Positions 1 through 7,750 of a stretch of 8,838 nucleotides of DNA are shown here, one piece after another. The notes under the pieces are model-generated. The model was given only the letters and a program-made list of their open reading frames with translations. It was not told the origin of the DNA and searched no databases. Origin of the DNA: Bacteroides sp. 43_108 (GTDB taxonomy: Bacteria; Bacteroidota; Bacteroidia; Bacteroidales; Bacteroidaceae); assembly GCA_001915545.1 (NCBI GenBank), contig MNQS01000158.1:1044-9881 (forward strand). Direction: 5' to 3'. The stretch's first letter is position 1, and the number at the start of each line of letters is the position of its first letter. A program made the position numbers and the translations under genes.

Positions 1-1
1 C

Positions 2-2686
2 GGGTATTACAATACCGTTGCCGAGTGGTACGATGTGCTGATCCAAAAGAGTGATGACTATATCCAAATGCTTTTCCTGCAAGCGAAAGCCCAAAGCCTT
101 GTGAACAAGGCGGTGGAAGCGGACGAAAAGGTGAACGAGGTAAAGGCTACTCCCGAATCCGATGTCGAGGGTTCGATGGGCTGGTTCTCTAAAATGGGAC
201 TTTATATGGCTCAAAGCGAGTCTTACGGTCAGATTGACGCTCAGACGTTGATCGAGAAACATAATAAGGAGGCCAAGGATGCAGCCGTAAAAGCCGCCGA
301 GGAACAGCGGGACGCTTATCTGGAGGAGGCAAGGAAACTGCAGGAGGAATATGCCGAGCTGGGAAAGAAATCCGGTATCGGCGGGTTCGTGGCTCCTGAG
401 AACAACAAGGATAAAGCGAAACCGGCCAACAACCTCGCCGAGCTGGAACTGAAAGCCCGGCAAAAGATAGAGGATCAGCGTATTGCCATCCTGAAAGAGG
501 GATATGACAAGGAGCGTGAGGAGGCATCGTTGAACTTTGAGCGGGAGAAAGAGCGTATCAACCGTGAGGAGCAACAGCGCATTGAACTTTATAACAAGCT
601 GAAAGCCGCCGGGGAAAAAGTTACTCCTGAGCAGCTTGCCAATATCTCGGCACAGGCCGCAACCCAGCGTATACAGGTTGCACAGATATATGATGCCACC
701 GTTGCAGAGATTGACGGTAAGGAGAAAAAGGATAACGAGGAGAAAAAGAAGAAACAGCAGGAAACCCTGCAGGAACTTCTGACTAAATATCGTGACTATG
801 AGGCACAGCGTGCGGCTATAAAGAAACAAGGTGATGATGATATCGCTAAATTGGAGGCGGAGCGGACTGAGGCAAACTCGGCGGAGATTGACCGGGCGAT
901 AGCCGTCGCAAGAGAAAAGGTAAAACAAGGCATCCAATCAGTGAATGATGCGGAGGCTGACAGTATCTCAAAGGACAATGATTTCTTTAAAAAGCTCTTT
1001 GGGGATTATTCTTCCATGTCTTTCGACTCACTGCAGAAACTTATCTCACAGGCGAAGCAGTTGCGTGCATATTTATCCGGCAAGGGAGATGCGAAAGGTA
1101 TCACGTTCATCTCTCCGGATCAACTGAAAAACATAGAGAAAAGTCCGGCAGAACTTGAAAAGCTGAAAAAAGCCCTTGATAAATTGCTCGATACCGGCAA
1201 GGGAGGCAATAATAAGTGGGAGAACATCTTCAAGACATTTGAGAAAGGCTTTGCCGAACTCAAAGGTGCGAAAGGAGCCAAAGAGGTGTCCGGCGCAATC
1301 GGTACGATCAGCGGGGCAGCGTCCGAGGCGGCTGGTGAACTTGCCAATATGTTTGACCAGATGGGTGACAACGAGGTTGCCGATGCCCTGAACGGTATGC
1401 AGCAGGTGATGGGGGCGGTTTCCAATATCGGACAAGGTTTCGCCAAGGGTGGCTTGATCGGTGGCATCGGTGCGGCTATCGGTGAGGCCGCAAATTTCCT
1501 GACCTCGGCCTTTGCTGCGGAAGCCCGCCACAAGGAGGCTCTAAAAGAGATTGAAAAGGCAAAGCTCGATTTCCAGCGGCAATACAACCTCTTACTGCTG
1601 GAGCAGAACCTTTTGCTCGAAAAGGCGGAGAACATATTCGGGGAGCGTCAGGTAGCAAAGGCCGCTAATGCGATAGAGGTCTATCGTGATGCCCTCTCGC
1701 AATTCAAGGAAGAACTGGCCGGTGACGCTCCCACCATGAACTGGATAGAGCGCATGACGGGTGATTTTGCCGGAACCTACCGCAAACGGCTGGAGAACTA
1801 TCAGAAAGGTTTTGGCGGGTTGAACGATGCGCAGATCGTTACGGGACATAAAAAAACGGGATTGTTCGGCTGGGGAAAAGGAAAGGATGTTTATAGCGGG
1901 ATCCTTGATGTTTACCCTGAACTGATAAAGGCCAACGGCGAGCTGGATACGGAGATGCTCCAAGTCATTCTCGATACCCGTAAGATGAGCGATGAAACCC
2001 GGAACTATCTTGAGAACCTGATCGACCTGAAAGATGCGATGGACGAGGCGGAACAGGCTTTGGAGGATTATCTGCAGGAAACGTTCGGGAGCCTCGGTCA
2101 GGGAATGCTCGACTCCATCACTTCCGCCATCAAGGGAAGCGGCACGGCATTGGAGAATTTTGCGGATCAGGCCGCTTCCGTGCTGGAGAACCTCGGAGAG
2201 CAGATCGCATATTCCCTGTTCTTTGCCGATAAGTTCGATGACCTGCAGAAAAAGTTAAAGGCGGTATATGGAAGCGGTAAAAGTGAGGAACAGATTGCGG
2301 GTGATGCCATGCACCTGATTGATAGCTTTTATGACAATATCGGGAATAACGTTGATGCGGCTCAATCGTGGATGGAAGCGTGGAAAGACAAGGCCGCCGC
2401 TATGGGGTATGATCTTTGGAAAAACGATGAGGAAAAGACTACCACCCAAAGCGGGCGTGCCGGTGCTTTCCAAACCCTCACACAGGATCAGGGTACAAAG
2501 CTGGAGGGATTGATGACCTCCCTGCAGATGCACGATGCCTCCATCGATGAGAACGTGGAGAATATATCAGAGGGCATAGGCGGAGCATTGGAAACGATCG
2601 ATAAGATAAAGACGAACACCGATGCCTTGCCAAAGATATACGATGAGATAAGGGATATCAAACAAAACGGTTTAAAGATGAAATGA
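2..2686 (+). CDS. Phage tail tape measure protein, 5'-truncated by the window edge
   Basis: Sets tail length and fills the tail tube lumen in long-tailed phages. The frame is open to the left edge (the 11 codons before the GTG at 35 read GYYNTVAEWYD), so that GTG is internal and the true start lies upstream; 894 codons are visible. Counting from that GTG, residues 70-310 are a highly charged, Lys/Glu-rich stretch expected to form long coiled coil. Residues 410-495 are Gly/Ala-rich and hydrophobic (GGLIGGIGAAIG at 472-483), like the membrane-active segment of tape measures. Residues 505-560 and 650-745 are helical again. Near the C-terminus (812-832) is FQTLTQDQG...LEGLMTSLQ, which resembles a signature I recall from Bacteroidales tape measures. 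No peptidase or lytic-enzyme motif is evident. The following gene order, Dit-like then Tal-like, supports the call. The protein family is fairly certain; the full length is unknown. Confidence 0.9.
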   Translation, partial: GYYNTVAEWYDVLIQKSDDYIQMLFLQAKAQSLVNKAVEADEKVNEVKATPESDVEGSMGWFSKMGLYMAQSESYGQIDAQTLIEKHNKEAKDAAVKAAEEQRDAYLEEARKLQEEYAELGKKSGIGGFVAPENNKDKAKPANNLAELELKARQKIEDQRIAILKEGYDKEREEASLNFEREKERINREEQQRIELYNKLKAAGEKVTPEQLANISAQAATQRIQVAQIYDATVAEIDGKEKKDNEEKKKKQQETLQELLTKYRDYEAQRAAIKKQGDDDIAKLEAERTEANSAEIDRAIAVAREKVKQGIQSVNDAEADSISKDNDFFKKLFGDYSSMSFDSLQKLISQAKQLRAYLSGKGDAKGITFISPDQLKNIEKSPAELEKLKKALDKLLDTGKGGNNKWENIFKTFEKGFAELKGAKGAKEVSGAIGTISGAASEAAGELANMFDQMGDNEVADALNGMQQVMGAVSNIGQGFAKGGLIGGIGAAIGEAANFLTSAFAAEARHKEALKEIEKAKLDFQRQYNLLLLEQNLLLEKAENIFGERQVAKAANAIEVYRDALSQFKEELAGDAPTMNWIERMTGDFAGTYRKRLENYQKGFGGLNDAQIVTGHKKTGLFGWGKGKDVYSGILDVYPELIKANGELDTEMLQVILDTRKMSDETRNYLENLIDLKDAMDEAEQALEDYLQETFGSLGQGMLDSITSAIKGSGTALENFADQAASVLENLGEQIAYSLFFADKFDDLQKKLKAVYGSGKSEEQIAGDAMHLIDSFYDNIGNNVDAAQSWMEAWKDKAAAMGYDLWKNDEEKTTTQSGRAGAFQTLTQDQGTKLEGLMTSLQMHDASIDENVENISEGIGGALETIDKIKTNTDALPKIYDEIRDIKQNGLKMK

Positions 2687-3144
2687 CAATGGATATTTTA
2701 AAAGGCTTGTTACTGATAAACGGGGTTGATGTCTTTGTGGATTATGGGGCATTCCTCGCAGAGGAGAAAGCGGGTGATACCAAGAATTACTCCGCCCTGC
2801 TGAAACCGCCATCGGCAAAGCCGCACACGGCTGTGTCATTCCGGGAAAAAGACGGGGAGAAACTGCCTGATGCGCTTTTACCCGCATGGGAGGCTCGTGA
2901 TGTCACCCTGCAATTTGCGATCATAGCGGCAGACCGGGCGCAATTCCTGTCCCGTTATTCGTCATTCCTGAAATTTCTCAAGGCCGGTAATAAGGGATGG
3001 TTGACCATCAACCCTCCGGAGCTTGGCAGGAGTTACCGGATGTACTACAAGGATTGCACGGATTACACCCAGCTGACCGATTTCGGGGGTGAGGTCATCG
3101 CAAAATTCAGCGTGAAATTTCGGGAACCGGTTCCCTCGTTATAG
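2683..3144 (+). CDS. Dit-like distal tail protein (putative)
   Basis: A 153-residue protein with no signal peptide or membrane segment. Its start ATG overlaps the tape measure stop as ATGA, which suggests translational coupling. A second in-frame ATG at 2689 is an alternative start two codons later. No Shine-Dalgarno sequence is seen. The protein looks like a compact beta-rich fold: an N-terminal strand pair (LLLINGVDVFVDYGAFL), a central part with DVTLQFAIIAADRAQFLSRY, and a C-terminal strand-rich part containing GWLTINPPELGRSYRMYYKD and ending VIAKFSVKFREP. Size, composition and the slot between tape measure and Tal-like protein fit the Dit family, which forms the ring joining the tail tube to the tip. 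The role rests more on position and fold impression than on a diagnostic motif. It could instead be another small baseplate or tail-completion protein. Confidence 0.65.
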   Translation: MTMDILKGLLLINGVDVFVDYGAFLAEEKAGDTKNYSALLKPPSAKPHTAVSFREKDGEKLPDALLPAWEARDVTLQFAIIAADRAQFLSRYSSFLKFLKAGNKGWLTINPPELGRSYRMYYKDCTDYTQLTDFGGEVIAKFSVKFREPVPSL

Positions 3145-3146
3145 TA

Positions 3147-3174
3147 TTCAAACATTATTCAAACAGCGTTCAAA
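3147..3174 (+). repeat. Three TTCAAA hexamers at 11-bp period before the tail-tip gene start
   Basis: TTCAAA occurs at 3147-3152, 3158-3163 and 3169-3174, exactly 11 bp apart. The first two copies extend to ATTCAAAC. The array fills nearly all of the 30-bp gap between the Dit-like stop and the next ATG, and the last copy abuts that ATG. There is no Shine-Dalgarno sequence here. The array could be an A/T-rich translation-initiation context, a helically phased protein-binding site, or slippage with no function; the sequence alone cannot decide. Confidence 0.6.
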
Positions 3175-6100
3175 ATGGAGCTTAAAATATACAACCAGCA
3201 AGGGGTGTTCAAGACTGCGGTATCGCCGTCAGACTCCGACCGCCACGTAAAGGAAGTGATGAATGACAATATCCTGAATTTGTCGTTTACCCTTTACGAG
3301 TACGTGGAACTGGGCGTGAATGATTACGTGGATTTTGAGGGTGAACGCTTCACGCTGCTGGAGGATTACAAGCCGGAGCAGAAATCCACCGTTGAGTATG
3401 CCTACAGCTGCAAGTTCTACGGTATAGAGAGTGAGCTTAAAAAGGCCAAAGTCCTCAAGATGGTGGACGGTGACGATGAGCTTTCCTTTTCCTATGATGC
3501 CACGGCTGCCGAACACCTGCAGCTGATATGTGACAATATAAACCGTATCAAGGGGACGAAAAATTGGGTTATCGGCGAGGTGGTGTCCTCCGCTAATGTA
3601 AACATAGAGTATGATAAGATATTTTGTTTCGATGCCCTTTCGGAAATAGCCAAGAATTTCAATACCGAATGGTGGATCGAGGGAACCACTATCAATCTGA
3701 GCCGTTGTGAACACGGCACTCCCGTATCTTTGGGGTACGGAAAGGGGCTGCTCAGGCTTTCCCGTGTGGAGAATGATACGGTTCCTTTCTTTACCCGGTT
3801 GTATCCTCTTGGCAGTACCCGTAATATCGTGGCCTCTGATTACGGTCACCGCCGCCTGCAGCTTCCGGGTGGTGTCCGTTACGTGGAAAGGAATATCCAT
3901 CTTGGAATCGTGGAGCAGGCGGAGGAGGAGGCCTTTGCGTACATATTCCCGAAACGAATCGGTACTGTTACCGGTGTCAGGACGGAAGAGGCCACAGGTG
4001 AGGACGGCAATGCGTTCACTATATATTATTTTACTGATGAGGGGTTGAATTTCGATCCGAACACGTATGAGATCGAGGGGCTTGTTAAACAGGTGTCGTT
4101 TCAAGGCGGGGAGTTGAACGGGCGTGATTTTGAGGTGAATTTCAACTCCGAGACAAAGGAGTTCGAGATTATCACGCAATTCCCGTATGAGAACCAGCAG
4201 CTACCGGGCGGCCTGCTGATCCCGAAGCCGGGTGACGAGTATATCCTTTGGAACATACGGATGCCTAAAGAGTATTATCCGCTGGCGGAAAAAGAATTCG
4301 AGGAGGCCGTTCAGAAGCATATCGAGTCGATAAGCATTGATACGTCAGTCTATAAGGCTCCAACCGATTACATCTATTTGGATGAGAACCATATCGATTT
4401 GAAATTGGGGCGGCGTGTCCTTTTGGAGAATGAGATTTATTTCCCCACCGGCACTCACGAGAGCCGTGTGACCAAGATCTCCCGCCGGGTGAATAATACC
4501 ACAGATATGGATATTGAATGCACGTATGCGGTTGATTACGGGCGTATCAATCAGATCGAGAGTAATATCGTGGATATTCAGGCAGCCTATAAGGAACAGC
4601 TGAATAAGGACGTGCTGACCGTATTGAAAAGCTGGGACAGTATTGATCCCACCGAGTATAACGTCCTTTCCGCCGTCCGGACAATACGCACGATCGCAAA
4701 TTCCTTGAGCAAGCTGGAAAAAGAAACGGCAGACAAATACCTCAGAAAGGACATACCCGACACGGCGAAAGAGCTTGAAACCTTTTTGAAGGGGATAAAG
4801 GTTATCGGCGAGGCTCTTGTTGAAAGCCTTACGGTAGAGAAAGACTCCACTTTCAAAGGTCTGCTTTCCTCCGAGGTCTTTACTTCGGGTTTCCCCGGCG
4901 GAACCGGATGGGCATTGTTTTGGAAAGAGGTGCTTAATGCCGCAGGAGTAAAGGAAAAGAAAGCCGTCATGGAGCTGGACGAGATGACCGTCCGTGGGGT
5001 TATGCGAGTGTATGAATTTGTCATCTCACAACTGATGGGTGAGAACGGAACCCGTCTGACAACTGACATGATGCGTGTCGATCACATCGATGCGGGCACA
5101 AAGACAATCTATCTCGATACGGAGAAAGGAGTCCTTTACAACCCTTTCCGTCCGGGTGATATCCTGATGGTTCAGCGTTTTTCCGTGGATGGTATCATCA
5201 AGCAGTACGAACTGCAGGTGGTCACTGCCAAAGTCGGTGATACCTCCAAAGGAGAGGAACGGCTCGATAGCATCACCTATAAGAATTTTGTAGGCGATGA
5301 GGGTAGTGTTGTTTTTCGTGACGTGCTTACCCGTGTGGACTCCGCCACCAATTCAGACCGCAAAGGGGTTATCAAACAAACCAGCGTTGAGGAGGGCAGT
5401 CCGTATCTTGATGTCCTGTACGGGATGAAAACGGATCCTGACAACGCCGTGCGTCTCCGGCTTGGACGTCTGGCCGGTATTATTACCTATTGGTGGGGGC
5501 AGCTGCAGGGATATGGTCTGTATTCCAACAACGCCTATCTGCTGGGTGATTTCCGTCTGCGTACCGGTGAGGATGTCCGGACGAAATTCGAGATAATGGA
5601 GGGTATGCTGCAAAGTGCCATGCAGAGCGTTGTCAACACGATGACCGAGGAGGATAACTTTTTGAAAAACGCCAGCTTTCAGGATGACATGGCTTATTGG
5701 GAGCGTGAGAGTGATATGGCTTTATTTGATATCGGAGGGCAGCTGCTTGATTTAGGCGTGAATTTCTATTCCGAGAAAAACAAGGTGGCCGATATTGACT
5801 CTTTCGATGGCCGTTTCATGCTCCGGATCAAACGGAGTCACATTCGCCAGCTGAATGCGGATATCACCAAGCCGGAAGATGGCAGCGTCATATTTCTAAC
5901 CTTGAAATATCATTGCGCCGAGGAGGGGAGCCTGACTGCCGGTTTCAGTGGATCCGCTCCCTATGTGGAGCAGGTTATTCCGGCTGGTGAGGGCTTTGAT
6001 ATACTGGAGATATCAGGAGTATGGAACGGAACCGGTGATTTTCTCCTGAAATTTACCGGTGACTTGTATATCGAGCAGCTAACCCTGACCAATCATCCGT

Positions 6101-7407
6101 TAGAGGATTATAAAAAAGAGGTCAGTACCAAGTTCGAGCAGACCGCCGAGCATATTCTTGCCGTGGCCGAGGAGGTGAATAAGATAGACCATACCATCAA
6201 GACCGCCGGTTGGATCACCACGGCAGACGGTAACAAGCTGTGGGCTACCATTACCGAGGTGGACAGTCTTGGCAATCGTGTCACCACGCACGAGAGCAGC
6301 TTTCACGTGACGGCGCAGCAGATCAATGCTATCGTGAGCCGTATCGATAAGGCGGAGGATGATTTGGGAATCATAGACCATACCATCAAGACCGCCGGTT
6401 GGATCACCACGGCAGACGGCAACAAGCTATGGGCTACCATTGACCGGGTGGATGTCCTTGGCAATCGTGTCACCACGCACGAGAGCAGCTTTCACGTGAC
6501 GGCACAACAAATCAATGCCATTGTTAGCCGGGTGGATACGATAGACGGAACCATCAGCAAGGCTGGGTGGATTACTACTGCAGACGGCAATAAGTTATGG
6601 GCGAGCAAGACGCTTGAGGATGGTGGTGCCATTGTTTCCTATATCAACCAAGCGGCGGACTCCGTGACAATAAACGCCAAGCATATCAAGCTGGAGGGGC
6701 TTGTAACTGCGAATGGCAACGTACAATTCACCACGGATGGAAAGATAATCGCCAAGAACGGCGAGTTCAGCGGAACGGTTGTCGGTGTGTCGGGTTCCTT
6801 CAAATCCTTAAACTGCGTGAATAATGACGGGGATATTGTCGGAGGCATCTCCTTTGGCAGTGATGGAAAGATGTGGTTTAACGGTGACCTGTATCATCAG
6901 GGCTATGACTATGACAAAAAGCGTTCTTTCCGTTTCTATACCTCTGATGTTTGGTGTCGTGGTAATTTCGGGGCAAGGCAACGCAATACGCTGGTGGTAT
7001 ATGGCAGCTATGGTTACTATTACGTGAATGGTTTGGAGACGGAAACCGGTAAGGTATATGTCTCTTTGTCTTCTGCCACGTCATCCAATAACGAGACCTA
7101 TTATACTATCCCGTTGTATGGCTCCTCCGGAGATGCTACTGGTTTTCCGGTTGATTTGGTGATTATAAAAGTTTCAGGAACGTACCGGTATTTGTTGAGC
7201 GGGATGAAAAGTCAACGGGTAACGGTGATGAATGCCAATAACCAAAATAGTGAGGTGTATATCTATTCGAACGGTAATAAGGTAAAATGGCCGGGCGGTA
7301 CTATCGCCGATTGTAGGAATATAGAGGATTTTATGAGTCCTGTGCCAGCGTCTAATTTATTGGGTAGAGGCTGGATAGTAGGTTCAATGAATGATAATGA
7401 TTGGTAA
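3175..7407 (+). CDS. Tal-like tail hub / tail-tip protein with fibre-like C-terminal extension
   Basis: A 1410-residue structural protein of the tail tip. Residues 1-470 look like the Tal/gp27-type hub: MELKIYNQQG start, FYGIESEL at 81-88, a long beta-rich part, and LGRRVLLENEIYFPTGTHESRVTKI at about 411-435. Residues 460-560 are helical and include KYLRKDIPDTAKELETFL. Residues 565-800 contain SGFPGGTGW (571-579), MELDEMTVR (599-607), NPFRPGDILMVQRF (656-669), YLDVLYGMK (744-752) and GYGLYSNNAYLLGDF (779-793), a layered order I recall from Bacteroidales phage tail proteins. Residues 824-978 may be a jelly-roll, carbohydrate-binding-like domain. Residues 1004-1144 hold tandem repeats. Residues 1160-1215 look like fibre shaft (NGEFSGTVVGVSGSFKS). 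From about 1240 to the end is an aromatic-rich tip, the likely receptor-binding part, in low-GC DNA. The ATG directly follows the TTCAAA array. Hub and tip identity are well supported; the subdomain roles are inferred. No catalytic site is recognised. Confidence 0.85.
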   Translation: MELKIYNQQGVFKTAVSPSDSDRHVKEVMNDNILNLSFTLYEYVELGVNDYVDFEGERFTLLEDYKPEQKSTVEYAYSCKFYGIESELKKAKVLKMVDGDDELSFSYDATAAEHLQLICDNINRIKGTKNWVIGEVVSSANVNIEYDKIFCFDALSEIAKNFNTEWWIEGTTINLSRCEHGTPVSLGYGKGLLRLSRVENDTVPFFTRLYPLGSTRNIVASDYGHRRLQLPGGVRYVERNIHLGIVEQAEEEAFAYIFPKRIGTVTGVRTEEATGEDGNAFTIYYFTDEGLNFDPNTYEIEGLVKQVSFQGGELNGRDFEVNFNSETKEFEIITQFPYENQQLPGGLLIPKPGDEYILWNIRMPKEYYPLAEKEFEEAVQKHIESISIDTSVYKAPTDYIYLDENHIDLKLGRRVLLENEIYFPTGTHESRVTKISRRVNNTTDMDIECTYAVDYGRINQIESNIVDIQAAYKEQLNKDVLTVLKSWDSIDPTEYNVLSAVRTIRTIANSLSKLEKETADKYLRKDIPDTAKELETFLKGIKVIGEALVESLTVEKDSTFKGLLSSEVFTSGFPGGTGWALFWKEVLNAAGVKEKKAVMELDEMTVRGVMRVYEFVISQLMGENGTRLTTDMMRVDHIDAGTKTIYLDTEKGVLYNPFRPGDILMVQRFSVDGIIKQYELQVVTAKVGDTSKGEERLDSITYKNFVGDEGSVVFRDVLTRVDSATNSDRKGVIKQTSVEEGSPYLDVLYGMKTDPDNAVRLRLGRLAGIITYWWGQLQGYGLYSNNAYLLGDFRLRTGEDVRTKFEIMEGMLQSAMQSVVNTMTEEDNFLKNASFQDDMAYWERESDMALFDIGGQLLDLGVNFYSEKNKVADIDSFDGRFMLRIKRSHIRQLNADITKPEDGSVIFLTLKYHCAEEGSLTAGFSGSAPYVEQVIPAGEGFDILEISGVWNGTGDFLLKFTGDLYIEQLTLTNHPLEDYKKEVSTKFEQTAEHILAVAEEVNKIDHTIKTAGWITTADGNKLWATITEVDSLGNRVTTHESSFHVTAQQINAIVSRIDKAEDDLGIIDHTIKTAGWITTADGNKLWATIDRVDVLGNRVTTHESSFHVTAQQINAIVSRVDTIDGTISKAGWITTADGNKLWASKTLEDGGAIVSYINQAADSVTINAKHIKLEGLVTANGNVQFTTDGKIIAKNGEFSGTVVGVSGSFKSLNCVNNDGDIVGGISFGSDGKMWFNGDLYHQGYDYDKKRSFRFYTSDVWCRGNFGARQRNTLVVYGSYGYYYVNGLETETGKVYVSLSSATSSNNETYYTIPLYGSSGDATGFPVDLVIIKVSGTYRYLLSGMKSQRVTVMNANNQNSEVYIYSNGNKVKWPGGTIADCRNIEDFMSPVPASNLLGRGWIVGSMNDNDW
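6184..6606 (+). repeat. In-frame tandem repeat within the tail-tip gene (two full units plus a partial third)
   Basis: Unit 1 is 6184-6372 (189 bp, 63 residues), unit 2 is 6373-6540 (168 bp, 56 residues) and a partial unit 3 is 6541-6606. Each begins IDHTIKTAGWITTADGNKLW or a close variant; the full units continue LGNRVTTHESSFHVTAQQIN and end AIVSR. Units 1 and 2 are identical over their first 47 bases and over a second tract of similar length, with a cluster of differences between and after. Unit 3 keeps AGWITTADGNKLWA but differs at many synonymous positions, so it is older. Unit 2 lacks the seven extra residues (KAEDDLG-like linker) at the end of unit 1. The repeat lies in the shaft-like region just before the tip. 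Confidence 0.93.
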
Positions 7408-7414
7408 CGATAAA

Positions 7415-7421
7415 AAGGAGG
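7415..7421 (+). promoter_or_regulatory. Strong Shine-Dalgarno sequence for the 106-residue gene
   Basis: AAGGAGG lies five bases before the ATG at 7427. It decides that start over an in-frame ATG at 7391, which would lie inside the tail-tip gene and has no comparable site. None of the other starts in the window has a site like this. Bacteroidales ribosomes generally do not depend on Shine-Dalgarno pairing, so its use here stands out. Confidence 0.8.
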
Positions 7422-7426
7422 TATTT

Positions 7427-7747
7427 ATGAAAGTGAATTTGAATGTTCCCTTTATGAATTATAAGGGGTTGGTGATCACGAAAAAAGTAGAGGGTACGGA
7501 TGTGGAACAGGAGCAGTTGATGAAAGATGTCATTGCTCCGATCCTATTCAGTGGGGATTGGAGAGATGAGAGGGTGAATGCTTTGAGCGGTGACGAGAAA
7601 ATCCGTGCTTACAGCTTGAGCCTTAAAATCTATCAATCCACCGGAAATATTGAAATCTCGGCGGAGGAGGCTCTAATGATAAAAGAGGCCGCATTGGTTT
7701 TGAATCCCGGCGGTTACGCACAAATTGTCAAATTGATAGACGGATAA
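7427..7747 (+). CDS. Hypothetical 106-residue phage protein between tail-tip and fibre genes
   Basis: I do not recognise this family. The start at 7427 is chosen for the AAGGAGG five bases upstream; an in-frame ATG at 7391 would add 12 residues (MIMIGNDKKEVF) and overlap the upstream gene. The protein is soluble-looking, with no signal peptide or membrane segment. An N-terminal strand-like part (MKVNLNVPFMNYKGLVI) is followed by mostly helical sequence (EQLMKDVIAPILF, SGDEKIRAYSLSLKIY, SAEEALMIKEAALVL) and a short tail (GGYAQIVKLIDG). It lies 19 bp after the tail-tip stop and 3 bp before the fibre gene, so it is in the same operon. Its DNA is low in GC (about 44%), like the tip-coding end of the preceding gene and unlike the fibre gene after it. 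Small genes directly after a fibre tip are often assembly chaperones, so that is one hypothesis. A small structural protein is equally possible. Confidence 0.85.
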   Translation: MKVNLNVPFMNYKGLVITKKVEGTDVEQEQLMKDVIAPILFSGDWRDERVNALSGDEKIRAYSLSLKIYQSTGNIEISAEEALMIKEAALVLNPGGYAQIVKLIDG

Positions 7748-7750
7748 GTT

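Noticed and set aside
35..37. GTG as start of the tape measure gene
   Set aside because: The same frame continues in coding style to the left edge without a stop and no ribosome-binding context precedes the GTG, so it is an internal valine codon.
3725..3732. TATCTTTG, a match to the Bacteroides -7 promoter element TAnnTTTG
   Set aside because: There is no TTTG -33 element at the right distance, and it lies inside the tail-tip coding region far from any gene start.
3229..4179. 316-codon open frame on the minus strand
   Set aside because: It lies entirely opposite the well-supported tail-tip gene, has no plausible domain, and fits a codon-bias shadow.
6850..7407. Variable region of a diversity-generating retroelement in the tail tip
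   Set aside because: There is no reverse transcriptase, no second template-like copy of the tip sequence in the window, and no C-type lectin-like motif at the C-terminus. A distant element outside the window cannot be excluded.
7391..7426. Earlier ATG for the 106-residue gene
   Set aside because: It would overlap the tail-tip gene and has no binding site, while the ATG at 7427 has AAGGAGG at ideal distance.
7748..7750. Transcription terminator between the 106-residue gene and the fibre gene
   Set aside because: The gap is three bases and no hairpin plus T-run is visible there or in the other short gaps.
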